A stretch of 64,000 bases of DNA from Methanocaldococcus lauensis (GCA_902827205.1 LR792634.1:682001-746000); one strand, 5' to 3'. Shown: positions 23,803 through 33,335, numbered from the stretch's first letter. The notes: generated by a model not told the origin, from the sequence alone. Numbers and translations are program-made.

Positions 23803-24831
23803 TTATTTGATTCCCATAGCCTTATTAGTTTTTTCAATTGATTTAAATTTATCATCTTCTAATTGAAGCATAGCCCTTATACAGTCAATATTCTCTGGAA
23901 TAACTATACTCTCTTGATGAACTGCCTGCATTAAGAATATTTCATTATCTACAACATTAACACTTTCTTCCCAAACAACTAACTCATTTATATCGTATCT
24001 CAATCTACCTAAATCTCTTCCATACTCTATTATCTGTGCAGTTGATGTAAATCCATCTTCATATTTAACAGTTATAATTCTTGGAGTTTTCTCAATAGAT
24101 TCTAAAACTTCATCTCTACTAACATTATTTTCTACTTCAACCATCAATGTATGCTGATGCATCAAAGTTGTAGGAACAATTACAGCTGATGTCACTATTT
24201 TCCCCTCAAACTCAGGGACTACTGAAACTACATCAGGACCATGATGGGAAGGGACAGTTACAGGATTAGGAACTATAGCATTAACAGGCCCTCTTTTGTC
24301 ATCATTTGGATCTGCCGCTCTTCTAACTAATACTACTCTTGCCTTTTTAATGCCTGCAACTGAATTTATAGCGTATAATATTCTACATAAACCAGTTGTA
24401 TTACAAGAGACAACCCTTACATAATCTTTTCCATAACATCTGTCATAACTCCAAAGAGCGTTGAAATTATCTTCAACATCCTTAGCCTTTTCTCCTCCTT
24501 GTAGTATAGCCTTAACTTTGTGTGGCTTATAAATATTTTCTAAATTCTGCTTTCCTATCTTTTTTGGGGCACCATCAACGACAATATCAACATCTTCTAT
24601 AATATCTAATATTGTTCCTTCTACAGGGATTCCAGCATCTTCAAATAATTTAACTCTCTCTTTATCTGGAATTGCTACAAATAACTTGTAACCTTTTTCT
24701 ACTGCTAACCTTGCTTCAAAATCAGGTTTGGTTTTAGTAACTCCTACAACCTTCATATCATCTTGGATTGAAACAGCATCTGCCACTCTTTTACCAATTG
24801 ACCCATAACCGTTTATTAAAACATTAACCAT
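23803..24831 (-). CDS. gap: Archaeal glyceraldehyde-3-phosphate dehydrogenase (phosphorylating)
   Basis: Interconverts glyceraldehyde 3-phosphate and 1,3-bisphosphoglycerate, chiefly in gluconeogenesis in methanogens. The 342-residue archaeal-type enzyme starts [19 protein letters not shown] (dinucleotide fold). The catalytic cysteine lies in [11 protein letters not shown] near residue 140, and [15 protein letters not shown] and [14 protein letters not shown] follow. ATG 24831 is preferred for GGTGATTTTA upstream. Its promoter lies in the 325-bp gap shared with the structured RNA at 24979-25109. Confidence 0.95.
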   Translation of the reverse strand: MVNVLINGYGSIGKRVADAVSIQDDMKVVGVTKTKPDFEARLAVEKGYKLFVAIPDKERVKLFEDAGIPVEGTILDIIEDVDIVVDGAPKKIGKQNLENIYKPHKVKAILQGGEKAKDVEDNFNALWSYDRCYGKDYVRVVSCNTTGLCRILYAINSVAGIKKARVVLVRRAADPNDDKRGPVNAIVPNPVTVPSHHGPDVVSVVPEFEGKIVTSAVIVPTTLMHQHTLMVEVENNVSRDEVLESIEKTPRIITVKYEDGFTSTAQIIEYGRDLGRLRYDINELVVWEESVNVVDNEIFLMQAVHQESIVIPENIDCIRAMLQLEDDKFKSIEKTNKAMGIK

Positions 24832-24978
24832 TAAAATCACCTTTGATTTAAAACAGCTATTTTGATAATAAATTTTTAATTAGTTCTGAATATTTATTGT
24901 TTATGATTTAAATTATATTACTTTATCTAAATATATAGATTAATGTTAATAAAATAATATTTTTGGGTATTAATAATC

Positions 24979-25109
24979 AAAAAAATGTGTATCTACCCTT
25001 GGAAAACCGTGGCCTTCATCGAAGCCATAACAGCTACTCGGCACGGCCGCCTTGTGGGTAGAATGTCGAGGTGGTTTCATTCCCTATGGAGGGTCGCCAC
25101 CTGAGACAT
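24979..25109 (-). ncRNA. GC-rich structured RNA, two stem domains, possible H/ACA-type guide RNA
   Basis: A GC-rich segment with no ORF. On the minus strand a TATA-like AAATATATAC lies about 26 bases before the 5' end, and the segment ends in T7 (24979-24985), so minus-strand transcription is favoured. First hairpin: AGGTGG/CCACCT (25097-25102 with 25069-25074) enclosing CCCT/AGGG. Second: TCTACCC/GGGTAGA (25056-25062 with 24992-24998) enclosing CCGTG/CACGG and a CTTC/GAAG tip, with opposed unpaired pockets between the stems. An ATACA follows the second stem, as the ACA box does in H/ACA RNAs. Family assignment is inference. Confidence 0.65.
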
Positions 25110-25156
25110 ATATTTATTTATTAAAAATGGGGTATATATTTTTTACCACAAAATTA

Positions 25157-26068
25157 TTATTTCTCAAGCCAGCCAAAGTATTTTTCTATAATATACCAAG
25201 CACCTTGAGGAGGGATTAAACCAACCTCTGTAATTATTGCATCTATATACTTAGAGGGAGTTACATCAAATGCAGGATTCCTCACTTTAATTCCTTTATA
25301 TTTATCTTCAAATACTACCACTTCCTTAGGGTCTCTTTCTTCAATCTCTATTAACTCTCCTACTATAGTTTTTGGATGAAATTTGTAAGTTTCTGCGGCT
25401 GTTAAAAAAGGAACTCTACTTTCGTTAGCAATTAATGCAATTTGAGAAGTCCCTATTTTATTTACAAGACAGCCGTTTGCAGTTATAGCATCAGCCCCCA
25501 CAATTACAATATCTATATCTTTTATAAAGTATCTAACTGCAGAATCTACTATTAAAGTTACATTAATTCCGTAGTCATAGAGAGTTTTTGCAGTAATATA
25601 TCCTTGGTTTTTTGGTCTTGTTTCTGTGCAAAAAACTTTAATATCTTTTCCTTCATCATAGGCAGTTTTTATAACACTTATAGCAGCTTCAGAATTGCAG
25701 TGAGTTAGTATTGTATATCCATCTTTTATTCTATTTGCCCCATACTTTCCTATTTTTTCAATAGCCTTTAATGAGGATTCTATAAATTCATCAGATCTCT
25801 CTATAACTCTCTCCTTTGGATTATCTTCATTTAATCCTTTTAATACATATTTAACTGCATTTGGTAAGGAGACAGCAGTAGGTCTGGCAGAGATTAATAA
25901 ATTTCCTGCCTCTTTCATTTTTTTTATAAATTCATCATCACTTAAATGAGAGATTTTTATAGCATATTCTTTTAATGCCTTTGCAGCAGCCCTCCCTATT
26001 CTTCCAGCCCCTCTAATTTCCATATTTTTAATTTTTTCATAAGTTTCTTTTATAATGTCTTCACTCAT
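25157..26068 (-). CDS. Ribose-1,5-bisphosphate isomerase
   Basis: Converts ribose 1,5-bisphosphate to ribulose 1,5-bisphosphate in the archaeal AMP pathway that feeds type III RuBisCO. The 303-residue protein has the eIF2B-like/R15Pi fold: IRGAGRIGRAAAKALKEYA, SARPTAVSLPNAVKYVL, ILTHCNSEAAISVI, CTETRPKNQGYITAK, DSAVRYFI and GADAITANGCLVNKIGTSQIAL. The catalytic cysteine (THCNS) and aspartate (VGADAI) are in place. ATG 26068 with GGTGCTTAAA upstream. It lies 20 bases downstream of a TIM-barrel gene on the same strand. Confidence 0.92.
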   Translation of the reverse strand: MSEDIIKETYEKIKNMEIRGAGRIGRAAAKALKEYAIKISHLSDDEFIKKMKEAGNLLISARPTAVSLPNAVKYVLKGLNEDNPKERVIERSDEFIESSLKAIEKIGKYGANRIKDGYTILTHCNSEAAISVIKTAYDEGKDIKVFCTETRPKNQGYITAKTLYDYGINVTLIVDSAVRYFIKDIDIVIVGADAITANGCLVNKIGTSQIALIANESRVPFLTAAETYKFHPKTIVGELIEIEERDPKEVVVFEDKYKGIKVRNPAFDVTPSKYIDAIITEVGLIPPQGAWYIIEKYFGWLEK

Positions 26069-26088
26069 TTTAAGCACCATAAATATTT

Positions 26089-26895
26089 TTATAGTTCATT
26101 ATAACACTTCATAAGCAAAACAGTATCATATTCCAATAAAGGACTTTCACATATTACAGTTCCAGAAGTATTAAAATCTTTCAACGCCTTTAATGCATCC
26201 TTATAATTAAAATTAGATTCTTTTAAAGGGAGATGCCTTCTTTCCCCTCCCTTTCCATATTCTATTCCTGATAGATGAATATGCATATCCTTTATAGCGT
26301 TTTTTCCTAACATATTCTCAACTTTTTCAAGTATCTTACAAAAGGAATCATAATTATTTATTCTTCCTCTACTTCTTGCATAAATATGGGCAAAGTCGAT
26401 ACATGGGAGAAGATTTAAGTCATAGCATAAATTTAAAGTTTCATCAACATCTCCAAATTGAGATACTCTTCCAGAAGTTTCTGGTCTTAACATAATATTT
26501 AAATTTAATAATTCTAATTTTTCTAAAATTTTTTGAATGTTTGATTTTATTATATTATATGTAGTTTCTTTACTTTTCTTTAAGTAATATCCAGGATGAA
26601 AAACTAAGTTTCTTCCACAGTTATTTAAAACCTTTGCAGTTTTAATAATTCTCTCAATACTATTTTTAATCTTATACTCTTCATTTGCATTGAGATTTAT
26701 AAAGTGAGGGGCATGAGCAGAGAAAACAATATCTTTTCCATACTCTTTTAACTTTTTAGCATAGTCCTCTTTCATATAAACTCCTTTAACAAATTCCAAT
26801 TCCATAGCTCCTAAATTTAATTTTCTTAAAACATCTACTCCTTTAAATTCATCCTCTGCAGATATTGGAACTCCAGCAGTGCCAAATATTAACAT
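26089..26895 (-). CDS. Endonuclease IV-like TIM-barrel protein
   Basis: A 268-residue protein of the AP endonuclease 2 superfamily. Visible metal-site motifs: FSAHAPHFINL, NLVFHPGYYLK, MLRPETSG, PCIDFAHIYARSRG, DMHIHLSGIEYGKGGERRHLPL and VICESPLLEYD. These agree with endonuclease IV, which cuts abasic DNA, but sugar isomerases share the fold. AAAGGGGGCAAT precedes the ATG. It is probably co-transcribed with the isomerase gene downstream; a GC-rich hairpin cluster separates it from trmI. Confidence 0.75.
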   Translation of the reverse strand: MLIFGTAGVPISAEDEFKGVDVLRKLNLGAMELEFVKGVYMKEDYAKKLKEYGKDIVFSAHAPHFINLNANEEYKIKNSIERIIKTAKVLNNCGRNLVFHPGYYLKKSKETTYNIIKSNIQKILEKLELLNLNIMLRPETSGRVSQFGDVDETLNLCYDLNLLPCIDFAHIYARSRGRINNYDSFCKILEKVENMLGKNAIKDMHIHLSGIEYGKGGERRHLPLKESNFNYKDALKALKDFNTSGTVICESPLLEYDTVLLMKCYNEL

Positions 26896-26942
26896 ATTGC
26901 CCCCTTTACTAATAAAATCTTTATTAAATTTTTATTTTTCTT

Positions 26943-27022
26943 CCATAGGGCTCCGCCCTATTGTTATCCCCCCATAGGGGGTGGAACCCCCTATGGATGT
27001 ATTACCTCGCTTACGCTCGGTA
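26943..27022 (-). repeat. Cluster of three GC-rich hairpins in the trmI 3' gap
   Basis: Three hairpins stand side by side in otherwise AT-rich DNA, starting 8 bases after the trmI stop. In minus-strand order: TACC/GGTA with tandem G.A pairs, a GC pair step and a GUAA tetraloop (27003-27022); a perfect 10-bp hairpin CCATAGGGGG/CCCCCTATGG with a 5-base loop (26972-26996); and ATAGGGC/GCCCTAT with a 3-base loop (26945-26961). The CCATAGGG word occurs in the second and third. No ORF covers the region. It may be a processed RNA, an attenuator/terminator or a small palindromic mobile unit. Confidence 0.65.
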
Positions 27023-27029
27023 GTGCCTC

Positions 27030-27866
27030 TTATTCTTCATCAATTGGTTTAGGTGGAACCCTTGCAACAGTTATATATCCAGTATGACCTATCATCCTCG
27101 TTGATGGTCTAACTCCCTTCTCAGAAACTTCAATTTCTCTTTCAATGAGTTCATAAGTATGTATATCCCAAAATCCTTCTTCTTTAAGTTTTTCAACAGT
27201 TTTTTTAACCTGCTCTATATATGGAAGATATGTAACTATCCTCCCTCTTTTTTTATTCAATGCCTTTTTTGCATTCTCTACAACATTCCAAGGATCTGGT
27301 AAGTCTAAGACTATTACATCAACATCCTTTTCATCTATCTTCTCTCTAACATCTCCAATTTTTTGAATTACATTAAATAAACCATCTTCTATTTCAATTT
27401 CATCCTCATCGTCAAAATCTTCATCCAATCCAATAATTTTTTGTCCTTTTCTTATGGCCCCAACTCTTAATAAATTTTTTCTTGCAACTTTGGCAAATTC
27501 TGGTCTAATATCGTAGGTTATTACTTTCCCAGTTTTTCCAACGGCATTTGACAAATACATAGTTAATGCACCTGAACCAGTTCCTGCTTCTACAACAGTT
27601 TCTCCTTCTCTAATTCCAGATATACTTATAATAAAGCCAATATCTTTTGGTAATAAAGTAGTTACAGTTCTCTTCATTCTTTTTAATATGTCAAACATTG
27701 TAGGCTCTACCAAATAAAATCTATACCCTTTATGAGATTTTAGTTCAACACCTTCTTTAACATTCTCTAAATCTACTATCCCCAAATCTGTTCCAAATTT
27801 TTTAACATCCTTTTTTAATAAATATCTCTTCCCTCTCTCATCTACTAATAGTTTATAGGCAAACAT
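27030..27866 (-). CDS. trmI: tRNA (adenine-57/58-N1)-methyltransferase TrmI
   Basis: Makes m1A at positions 57 and 58 of the tRNA T-loop, a thermostability modification. The 278-residue protein has an N-terminal beta-rich region, then the class I SAM fold: VVEAGTGSGALTMYLSNAVG (motif I), VITYDIRPEFAKVARKNL, DVIVLDLPDPWNVVENAKKAL (motif IV) and VTYLPYIEQVKKTVE. ATG 27866 has GTGATATTT upstream. It lies 9 bases downstream of rnhB. An acidic insertion (DEDFDDEDEIEIEDG, about residue 155) is notable. Confidence 0.93.
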   Translation of the reverse strand: MFAYKLLVDERGKRYLLKKDVKKFGTDLGIVDLENVKEGVELKSHKGYRFYLVEPTMFDILKRMKRTVTTLLPKDIGFIISISGIREGETVVEAGTGSGALTMYLSNAVGKTGKVITYDIRPEFAKVARKNLLRVGAIRKGQKIIGLDEDFDDEDEIEIEDGLFNVIQKIGDVREKIDEKDVDVIVLDLPDPWNVVENAKKALNKKRGRIVTYLPYIEQVKKTVEKLKEEGFWDIHTYELIEREIEVSEKGVRPSTRMIGHTGYITVARVPPKPIDEE

Positions 27867-27875
27867 AAATATCAC

Positions 27876-28565
27876 TCATAAAGTTAATTTTGTTTGTTTA
27901 TATTTGTTTATTATATTTTGGCACGTTTTCCAGTGTATCCTTGTAATGTCTGGAAGTTTCTTATGCTTTTTATAATAATCTTCAAGGAATTTTATAGTTT
28001 TTCTATCAGATGGATAACCACTTCCAAAATCTCCGTAAATTTTTTTATATTTTTCAATCAAATTATCCCTCTCAACTTTTGCAATTATTGAAGCACTTGA
28101 AACTATAGGATACTTAGCATCAGCCTTATGCTCTGCTATAATTTTAACATCTAAATTTCTCTCTTTAATTATGTCTTCTATCTTATCTCTAAACCTATCT
28201 TCAAATTTTTTAGCATTTGTGCTACATGCATCTAAATAAATCTCAACCTCTTCATCTTTTATATCTAATTTTTCTATTAAATTTTTAGTAACTTTAGAGA
28301 AAGCATTAATTTCAATCTCATTTAAATTAGTTCTATTCATTAGTTCATTTATTTTCTCTGCCTCTAAGATTAACTTTTCAGAGTATCCCAAACTTTCAAG
28401 AGATTTTTTTAATTGACTTCTTTTATTTTTAGTTAATGCTTTACTATCTTTAACTCCTAATTTTTTTAACTCTCCGTCTTTCTCCTTTTCAATGGCATAG
28501 GCGCATACTACCATAGGTCCTAAAACTGGTCCTCTTCCTGCCTCATCAACTCCTATAATTATCAT
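27876..28565 (-). CDS. rnhB: Ribonuclease HII
   Basis: Cleaves RNA in RNA-DNA hybrids and at single ribonucleotides in DNA. The 229-residue protein has the type 2 signature IIGVDEAGRGPVLGPMVV (first Asp and Glu), LGVKDSKALTKNKR, VEIYLDACSTNAKKF (Asp) and HKADAKYPIVSSASIIAKVERD, and FGSGYPSDRKTIKFL. All four acidic catalytic residues are visible. ATG 28565 has GGTGATTAAA upstream. It forms an operon with trmI. Confidence 0.96.
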   Translation of the reverse strand: MIIIGVDEAGRGPVLGPMVVCAYAIEKEKDGELKKLGVKDSKALTKNKRSQLKKSLESLGYSEKLILEAEKINELMNRTNLNEIEINAFSKVTKNLIEKLDIKDEEVEIYLDACSTNAKKFEDRFRDKIEDIIKERNLDVKIIAEHKADAKYPIVSSASIIAKVERDNLIEKYKKIYGDFGSGYPSDRKTIKFLEDYYKKHKKLPDITRIHWKTCQNIINKYKQTKLTL

Positions 28566-28744
28566 TTTAATCACCAATATAAATTGAAGTTTTTTAAGGT
28601 TAAGTTTTACCTATTTAAAAATTTCTACTTAATTTAAGAAGTAAGCGTTTTATATTATTTCCCCTAAAAGATATTTTAAACAGTTCTTAATTTAACTTTT
28701 TTTAAATTTAGATTTTTAAAATTTCAGAATTTTGGAGGGATACA

Positions 28745-29830
28745 ATGATTTCAAAGAACGAGATTTTAGAAGTTTTTGAAAAATATAATAAAGATGAGAT
28801 AACAATAGCAACATTGGGAAGCCATACATCCTTACATATTTTAAAAGGGGCAAAATTGGAAGGTTTTTCTACTGTCTGTATAACTATGAAGGGAAGAGAT
28901 GTTCCATACAAGAGGTTTAAAGTTGCTGATAAATTTATATATGTCGATAATTTCTCAGATATAAAAAATGAAGAGATTCAAGAAAAGTTGAGGGAGTTAA
29001 ACGCTATAGTTGTTCCTCATGGCTCTTTTATAGCCTATTGTGGTTTAGACAATGTAGAAAATAATTTTTTAGTTCCAATGTTTGGTAATAGAAGAATTTT
29101 AAGATGGGAATCTGAAAGAAGTTTAGAAAGAAAACTATTAAAAGAATCTGGAATAAGAGTTCCTAAAAAATATGAGAGTCCGGAAGACATTGATAAAACT
29201 GTTATCGTTAAATTCCCTGGAGCAAGAGGAGGGAGGGGATACTTTATAGCATCATCAACAGAGGAGTTTTATAAGAAGGCAGAAGATTTAAAGAAGAGAG
29301 GAATATTGACTGATGAAGATATTGCCAATGCACATATAGAAGAATATGTCGTTGGAACTAATTTTTGTATACACTACTTTTACTCTCCATTAAAGGATGA
29401 AGTAGAATTGTTGGGAATGGATAGAAGATATGAAAGTAATATAGATGGATTAGTTAGGATTCCAGCAAAAGACCAATTAGAATTAAATGTTAATCCAAGT
29501 TATGTAATTACTGGAAATATTCCTGTTGTAATTAGAGAAAGTTTATTGCCACAAGTTTTTGAAATTGGAGATAAATTAGTAAGTAAGGCAAAAGAACTAA
29601 TACCTCCTGGAATGATTGGTCCATTCTGCTTACAGTGTTTGTGCAATGAAGACTTAGAATTAGTCGTCTTTGAAATGAGTGCAAGAACTGATGGAGGTTC
29701 TAATACCTTTATGAATGGAAGTCCATACTCTTTCTTATACAATGGTGAGCCATTAAGTATGGGACAAAGAATTGCAAGAGAAATTAAAATGGCTTTACAG
29801 TTGAATATGATTGATAAGGTAATCTCATAA
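28745..29830 (+). CDS. purP: 5-formaminoimidazole-4-carboxamide ribonucleotide synthetase PurP
   Basis: Formate- and ATP-dependent step from AICAR to FAICAR in archaeal purine synthesis, replacing the folate-dependent PurH step. The 361-residue ATP-grasp enzyme has an N-terminal ATLGSHTSLHILKGAKLEG, KFPGARGGRGYFIASS (nucleotide loop), HIEEYVVGTNFCIHYFYS, and PGMIGPFCLQCLC with EMSARTDGGSNTFMNGSPYS. GGAGGGATACA precedes the ATG, which follows a 180-bp gap divergent from rnhB. Confidence 0.96.
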   Translation: MISKNEILEVFEKYNKDEITIATLGSHTSLHILKGAKLEGFSTVCITMKGRDVPYKRFKVADKFIYVDNFSDIKNEEIQEKLRELNAIVVPHGSFIAYCGLDNVENNFLVPMFGNRRILRWESERSLERKLLKESGIRVPKKYESPEDIDKTVIVKFPGARGGRGYFIASSTEEFYKKAEDLKKRGILTDEDIANAHIEEYVVGTNFCIHYFYSPLKDEVELLGMDRRYESNIDGLVRIPAKDQLELNVNPSYVITGNIPVVIRESLLPQVFEIGDKLVSKAKELIPPGMIGPFCLQCLCNEDLELVVFEMSARTDGGSNTFMNGSPYSFLYNGEPLSMGQRIAREIKMALQLNMIDKVIS

Positions 29831-29912
29831 TATTTAAAATTTTTTAAGTTTGTGACACTATTATACACTTTTAAGTAATATTTAAATATAAGATGATAAT
29901 TAATTACACTTT

Positions 29913-29966
29913 GTTCAATTCGTTCAAAATTTTTTGAACATATTAGACATTTTGAATATATTGAAC
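29913..29966 (+). promoter_or_regulatory. Palindromic operator and promoter region of the exporter operon
   Basis: The gap before the regulator gene holds GTTCAAAATTTTTTGAAC, an 18-bp palindrome (29922-29939). It is flanked by a half site TTGTTCAA (29911-29918) and a second looser palindrome ending TATATTGAAC (29952-29966). A TATA-like TTTAAATATAAG lies just upstream near 29881-29892, so bound regulator would cover the expected transcription start. Autoregulation by the adjacent GbsR/MarR-type protein is inferred. Confidence 0.55.
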
Positions 29967-29983
29967 TAAGGGATGGGATTGTT

Positions 29984-30430
29984 ATGGAAAATGCTAAAGA
30001 AATTATTATTAAGCTATTTTCTGGAATTGCTGAGATTCACGGATTGAGTAGGTCTGTTGGAGCAGTTTATGGTATTTTATTTTTTTACGAAAAGCCGATG
30101 ACGATCTCTGAAATTATGGAGGAATTGAAAATTAGCAAAGGAAATGTAAGTATGTCATTAAGAAAGTTGGAAGAACTTGGATTAATTAGAAAAGTCTGGA
30201 TAAAAGGAGAAAGAAAGAATTATTATGAGGCAGTTGGTGATTTTTCTTCAATTAAAGACATTGCTAAAAAGAAGCATAAACTAATCTCAGAATCTTATGA
30301 ATCTTTAAAAAATATCGCTCAAAGTAATAAAGAAAATAAAGAATTTATTAGCAAAAAATTGGACAAAATAGAAAAAATGAAGAAGGTTTCAGAAAAGATT
30401 TTAGATGTTCTTAATAGCGAATTATCCTAA
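29984..30430 (+). CDS. GbsR/MarR-family winged-helix transcription regulator
   Basis: A 148-residue DNA-binding protein. The winged helix-turn-helix lies at about residues 25-85: [20 protein letters not shown], then [28 protein letters not shown]. The C-terminal half is a charged helix suited to dimerisation. The type matches GbsR-like regulators of transport operons. It is first in a tightly spaced operon with an RND protein, a large surface-type protein and possibly an MFS exporter, and the palindromes upstream are its likely sites. The inducer is unknown. Confidence 0.83.
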   Translation: MENAKEIIIKLFSGIAEIHGLSRSVGAVYGILFFYEKPMTISEIMEELKISKGNVSMSLRKLEELGLIRKVWIKGERKNYYEAVGDFSSIKDIAKKKHKLISESYESLKNIAQSNKENKEFISKKLDKIEKMKKVSEKILDVLNSELS

Positions 30431-30443
30431 ATGGTGATTAAGA

Positions 30444-31598
30444 ATGATAAGAAACATTTTAAGAAATCTTGCAAATTTTGCAGAAAAAAAGCCATTTCTT
30501 ATGGTTTTGATTATTTTAATTATTACAATATTCGCAGGAATTTCTGCTACAAATATAAAGACACAGACATCTTTTGAAAAAATGCTTCCTCAAAATAATC
30601 CTATAGTTCAAACATTATATGAGGTTAGAGATGAATTTGGAGGAACAGATGTTGTAATTTTAGCAGTAAAAATAAAACCATCAAATAATCCAGACAAGGT
30701 TGTGGATATAAGGGACCCAAGAGTTTTAAGGGCTGTAAAAGAGTTGGAAGAAAGTTTAAGAACTGTAGATGGAATTACTGGGGTAAGTTCTCCAGTAGAT
30801 ACTCTTGAAAAATTAAATGGAGGGGTTTTACCTCAAGATATTGACACAGTTAAAAGATTACTAAATAAACTTCCAGAAGATCAAAGAAAGAAATTATTTA
30901 ATTCAGACTATTCAATGATGACAATAAATGCATTTACAGATGTTGGAGGAAATGAGAAAAAGAATGTCAGATTGATGCAGGATATTAAAGAAAGAATTGA
31001 AGAAACTCCTTTACCTCCAGGAGTAGAAATTATACCAACAGGAACTCCAGCATTAAGAGATTTATTAAGCATTCTTATGAAAGAAAGTCAAGAATTTACA
31101 ACGATATTTGGTTTGTTAGGAATTTTAGTAATATTAATAGCATACTTTAAGAGACCTATAGCCTCAATACTTCCACTGTTGCCAGTCATTATCTCTGTCA
31201 TTTGGACTGGTGGGGCTATGGGGTTTTTGGGAATTCCATTAGATATGGCTACCGCTGGTATTGGGTCGCTAATTCTTGGATTGGGTATTGATTATGGAAT
31301 TCATCTAATACACAGATTCAACGAAGAGAAGAAAAAAGGATTACCTACTGAAAAGGCTATAGAAATAGCAGTTGTTGAAACTGGAACTGCTGTATTGGCT
31401 ACAACTGCAACAACCGTAGTTGGTTTTTTAGCATTGGTGTTAGCTCCACTGCCTATGATGAAACATTTAGGGGAAACATGTGCTTTAGGTATAACATTCT
31501 CAATGATTGTTGTCTTAACCCTATTACCTGCCTTAATTGTTATTGAAGATTATTACATAATTCCATTTATTAGAAAAATAAGATCAAAAGGTGAGTAA
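30444..31598 (+). CDS. RND/MMPL-family membrane exporter (half-size)
   Basis: A 384-residue protein with one N-terminal helix (LMVLIILIITIFAGISA), a large external domain with the MLPQNNPIVQ motif, and five C-terminal helices with GIPLDMATAGIGSLILGLGIDYGIHLIHRF, which includes the GxGIDY proton-relay motif of the MMPL/HpnN group. It is half the length of a normal RND pump, so it must dimerise or be the archaeal single-repeat type. Its stop is two bases before the next start, which suggests a shared complex with the following protein. Confidence 0.85.
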   Translation: MIRNILRNLANFAEKKPFLMVLIILIITIFAGISATNIKTQTSFEKMLPQNNPIVQTLYEVRDEFGGTDVVILAVKIKPSNNPDKVVDIRDPRVLRAVKELEESLRTVDGITGVSSPVDTLEKLNGGVLPQDIDTVKRLLNKLPEDQRKKLFNSDYSMMTINAFTDVGGNEKKNVRLMQDIKERIEETPLPPGVEIIPTGTPALRDLLSILMKESQEFTTIFGLLGILVILIAYFKRPIASILPLLPVIISVIWTGGAMGFLGIPLDMATAGIGSLILGLGIDYGIHLIHRFNEEKKKGLPTEKAIEIAVVETGTAVLATTATTVVGFLALVLAPLPMMKHLGETCALGITFSMIVVLTLLPALIVIEDYYIIPFIRKIRSKGE

Positions 31599-31600
31599 AT

Positions 31601-33268
31601 ATGAATCTTAGAAAATTATTAATTGGTTTGTTATCTATGCTTATAATTTCTACCATATCTTACGGATTACAGATAGAGGAACCAGAATACCAACCAAAGA
31701 TAATACATCCAGGAGACGATGTAGATTTGTGGATTAAAATTGTAAATGATAATTATGAAAATAAAGTTAAAAATATCGTTGTTGAAGTAACTCCTCACTA
31801 TCCATTTGAGTTGAGACAGGTTAATCCTACTAAAGGAAAAGTTATTATTAACAGTTTAAATCCTGGAGAACCTTATACAGCATACTTCAAACTACATGTT
31901 AATGAAAATGCTCCATCAAACGACTATAGAATAGATGTTAAAGTGAATTACGATGAAATATATAAAGACAATGGAAAAGAGACTGTTGTTCATTATAACT
32001 TTACTAAAGTATATTATATTCACATATATGGAACTGCAAGTTTTGAAATTCGTGGAAATACAAATTTAACCCCAGCAAAAACAGAAGTAGTTCCAATAAC
32101 TATAAAAAATACTGGAACTGGAACTGCTAAAGAAGTTAATGTATATATAGGTTATAAATTAAATCCTACATCAATAGGATCAGAAACAAAAACCGTTGAG
32201 TATCCTGGAGGGATTACTACAGAAGAACAAAAAAATATTATTTATCCAACAGTTATTTCTTTAACTGATCTTCAAATCTCTCCGGTAGATATAACAAAGT
32301 TTTACCTCGGAGCTTTAAAGCCAGATAGTAAAAAAACTATAAATGTAAAGTTCCACGTATCTCCTAATCTTGTTGAAGGAGTTTATCAAATTCCTATAGT
32401 CGTTACATGGACAGATGAAGATGGTAGTAAGAAAGCGGAGCAAATAAGTTTAGGAGTTTATGTAAAGGGAGATATTATTTTAAGTATATCAAATGTTGTT
32501 ACTGACCCAAAAGAGATTAAGCCTGGAGATAACTATGTAAGAATTGATACTACTATAACTAACAACGGCCACGCAGAGGCAAAAGATGTAAAATTGAAGT
32601 TAATTACAAAATATCCATTTAAAGATAGTTGGAGTAACTGTAATATAAAAGATATAGGTAATTTAAAACCCGGAGAGTCAAAGACAGTTTCTTTCTTTGT
32701 GGATGTGAATAAGTATGCAAAAACAGAGCATTATCAATTGCCAATAGAATTTAGTTATTTAGACCCACAAGATAATAAGCATAAAGGGATTAAATATATT
32801 GATATATATGTTAAATCAAAACCACTGTTTGAAATTTTAACAAAAGAGGTAAATGTAACTGCAGGAAAAGAAAATAAAGTTTATATAAAAATAAAAAATA
32901 TAGGTTCAGAAAAAGCAGAAAGGGTTAAAATTTCAGTAATCAAAAATTCAGGTCAGCCATTTGATTATCCTATAAAGTCAGATACTATAGGAACACTATA
33001 TCCTAATCAAACTGGAGTGGGTGTTATAAGTATAGATGTTGATAAATCAGCTCCTAAAAAACCATACATAATAACACTTGAAATACGATGTGCTGGAGAT
33101 AGTGATGAAGGCGATAATAATGTCTATATTTATCAGGAACCTTTAAAAGTTAATGTTATTAGTTCTAATGGAAGCACAATAGTTCCTATATTGATAGGAG
33201 CAATAATATTGGTGATAATTGTAGGGGGATATATAAAGTTTATGAAAAATAGAAAAAACCATGAATAA
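31601..33268 (+). CDS. COG1361-type surface protein with CARDB-like repeats
   Basis: A 555-residue exported protein. A signal peptide (LLIGLLSMLIISTISYG) is followed by three or four immunoglobulin-like units sharing the pattern PGDxVxLxxxIxNxG (near residues 35, 160, 300 and 410), then a C-terminal membrane anchor (STIVPILIGAIILVIIVGGY) and a basic tail. Such proteins are often coupled to RND exporters, possibly as the external adaptor. GGTGAGTAAAT precedes the ATG; the operon with the RND gene is clear. Confidence 0.78.
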   Translation: MNLRKLLIGLLSMLIISTISYGLQIEEPEYQPKIIHPGDDVDLWIKIVNDNYENKVKNIVVEVTPHYPFELRQVNPTKGKVIINSLNPGEPYTAYFKLHVNENAPSNDYRIDVKVNYDEIYKDNGKETVVHYNFTKVYYIHIYGTASFEIRGNTNLTPAKTEVVPITIKNTGTGTAKEVNVYIGYKLNPTSIGSETKTVEYPGGITTEEQKNIIYPTVISLTDLQISPVDITKFYLGALKPDSKKTINVKFHVSPNLVEGVYQIPIVVTWTDEDGSKKAEQISLGVYVKGDIILSISNVVTDPKEIKPGDNYVRIDTTITNNGHAEAKDVKLKLITKYPFKDSWSNCNIKDIGNLKPGESKTVSFFVDVNKYAKTEHYQLPIEFSYLDPQDNKHKGIKYIDIYVKSKPLFEILTKEVNVTAGKENKVYIKIKNIGSEKAERVKISVIKNSGQPFDYPIKSDTIGTLYPNQTGVGVISIDVDKSAPKKPYIITLEIRCAGDSDEGDNNVYIYQEPLKVNVISSNGSTIVPILIGAIILVIIVGGYIKFMKNRKNHE

Positions 33269-33335
33269 CGGTTATTTTAATCCTTAAATCTACTTTATTT
33301 AATTTTATTTTTTTATAATTTTTTTGGGTGGTAAT

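Noticed and set aside
26943-27022. tRNA or SECIS in the GC-rich cluster after trmI
   Set aside because: No cloverleaf and no GAA/A internal loop; neighbouring genes have no in-frame UGA.
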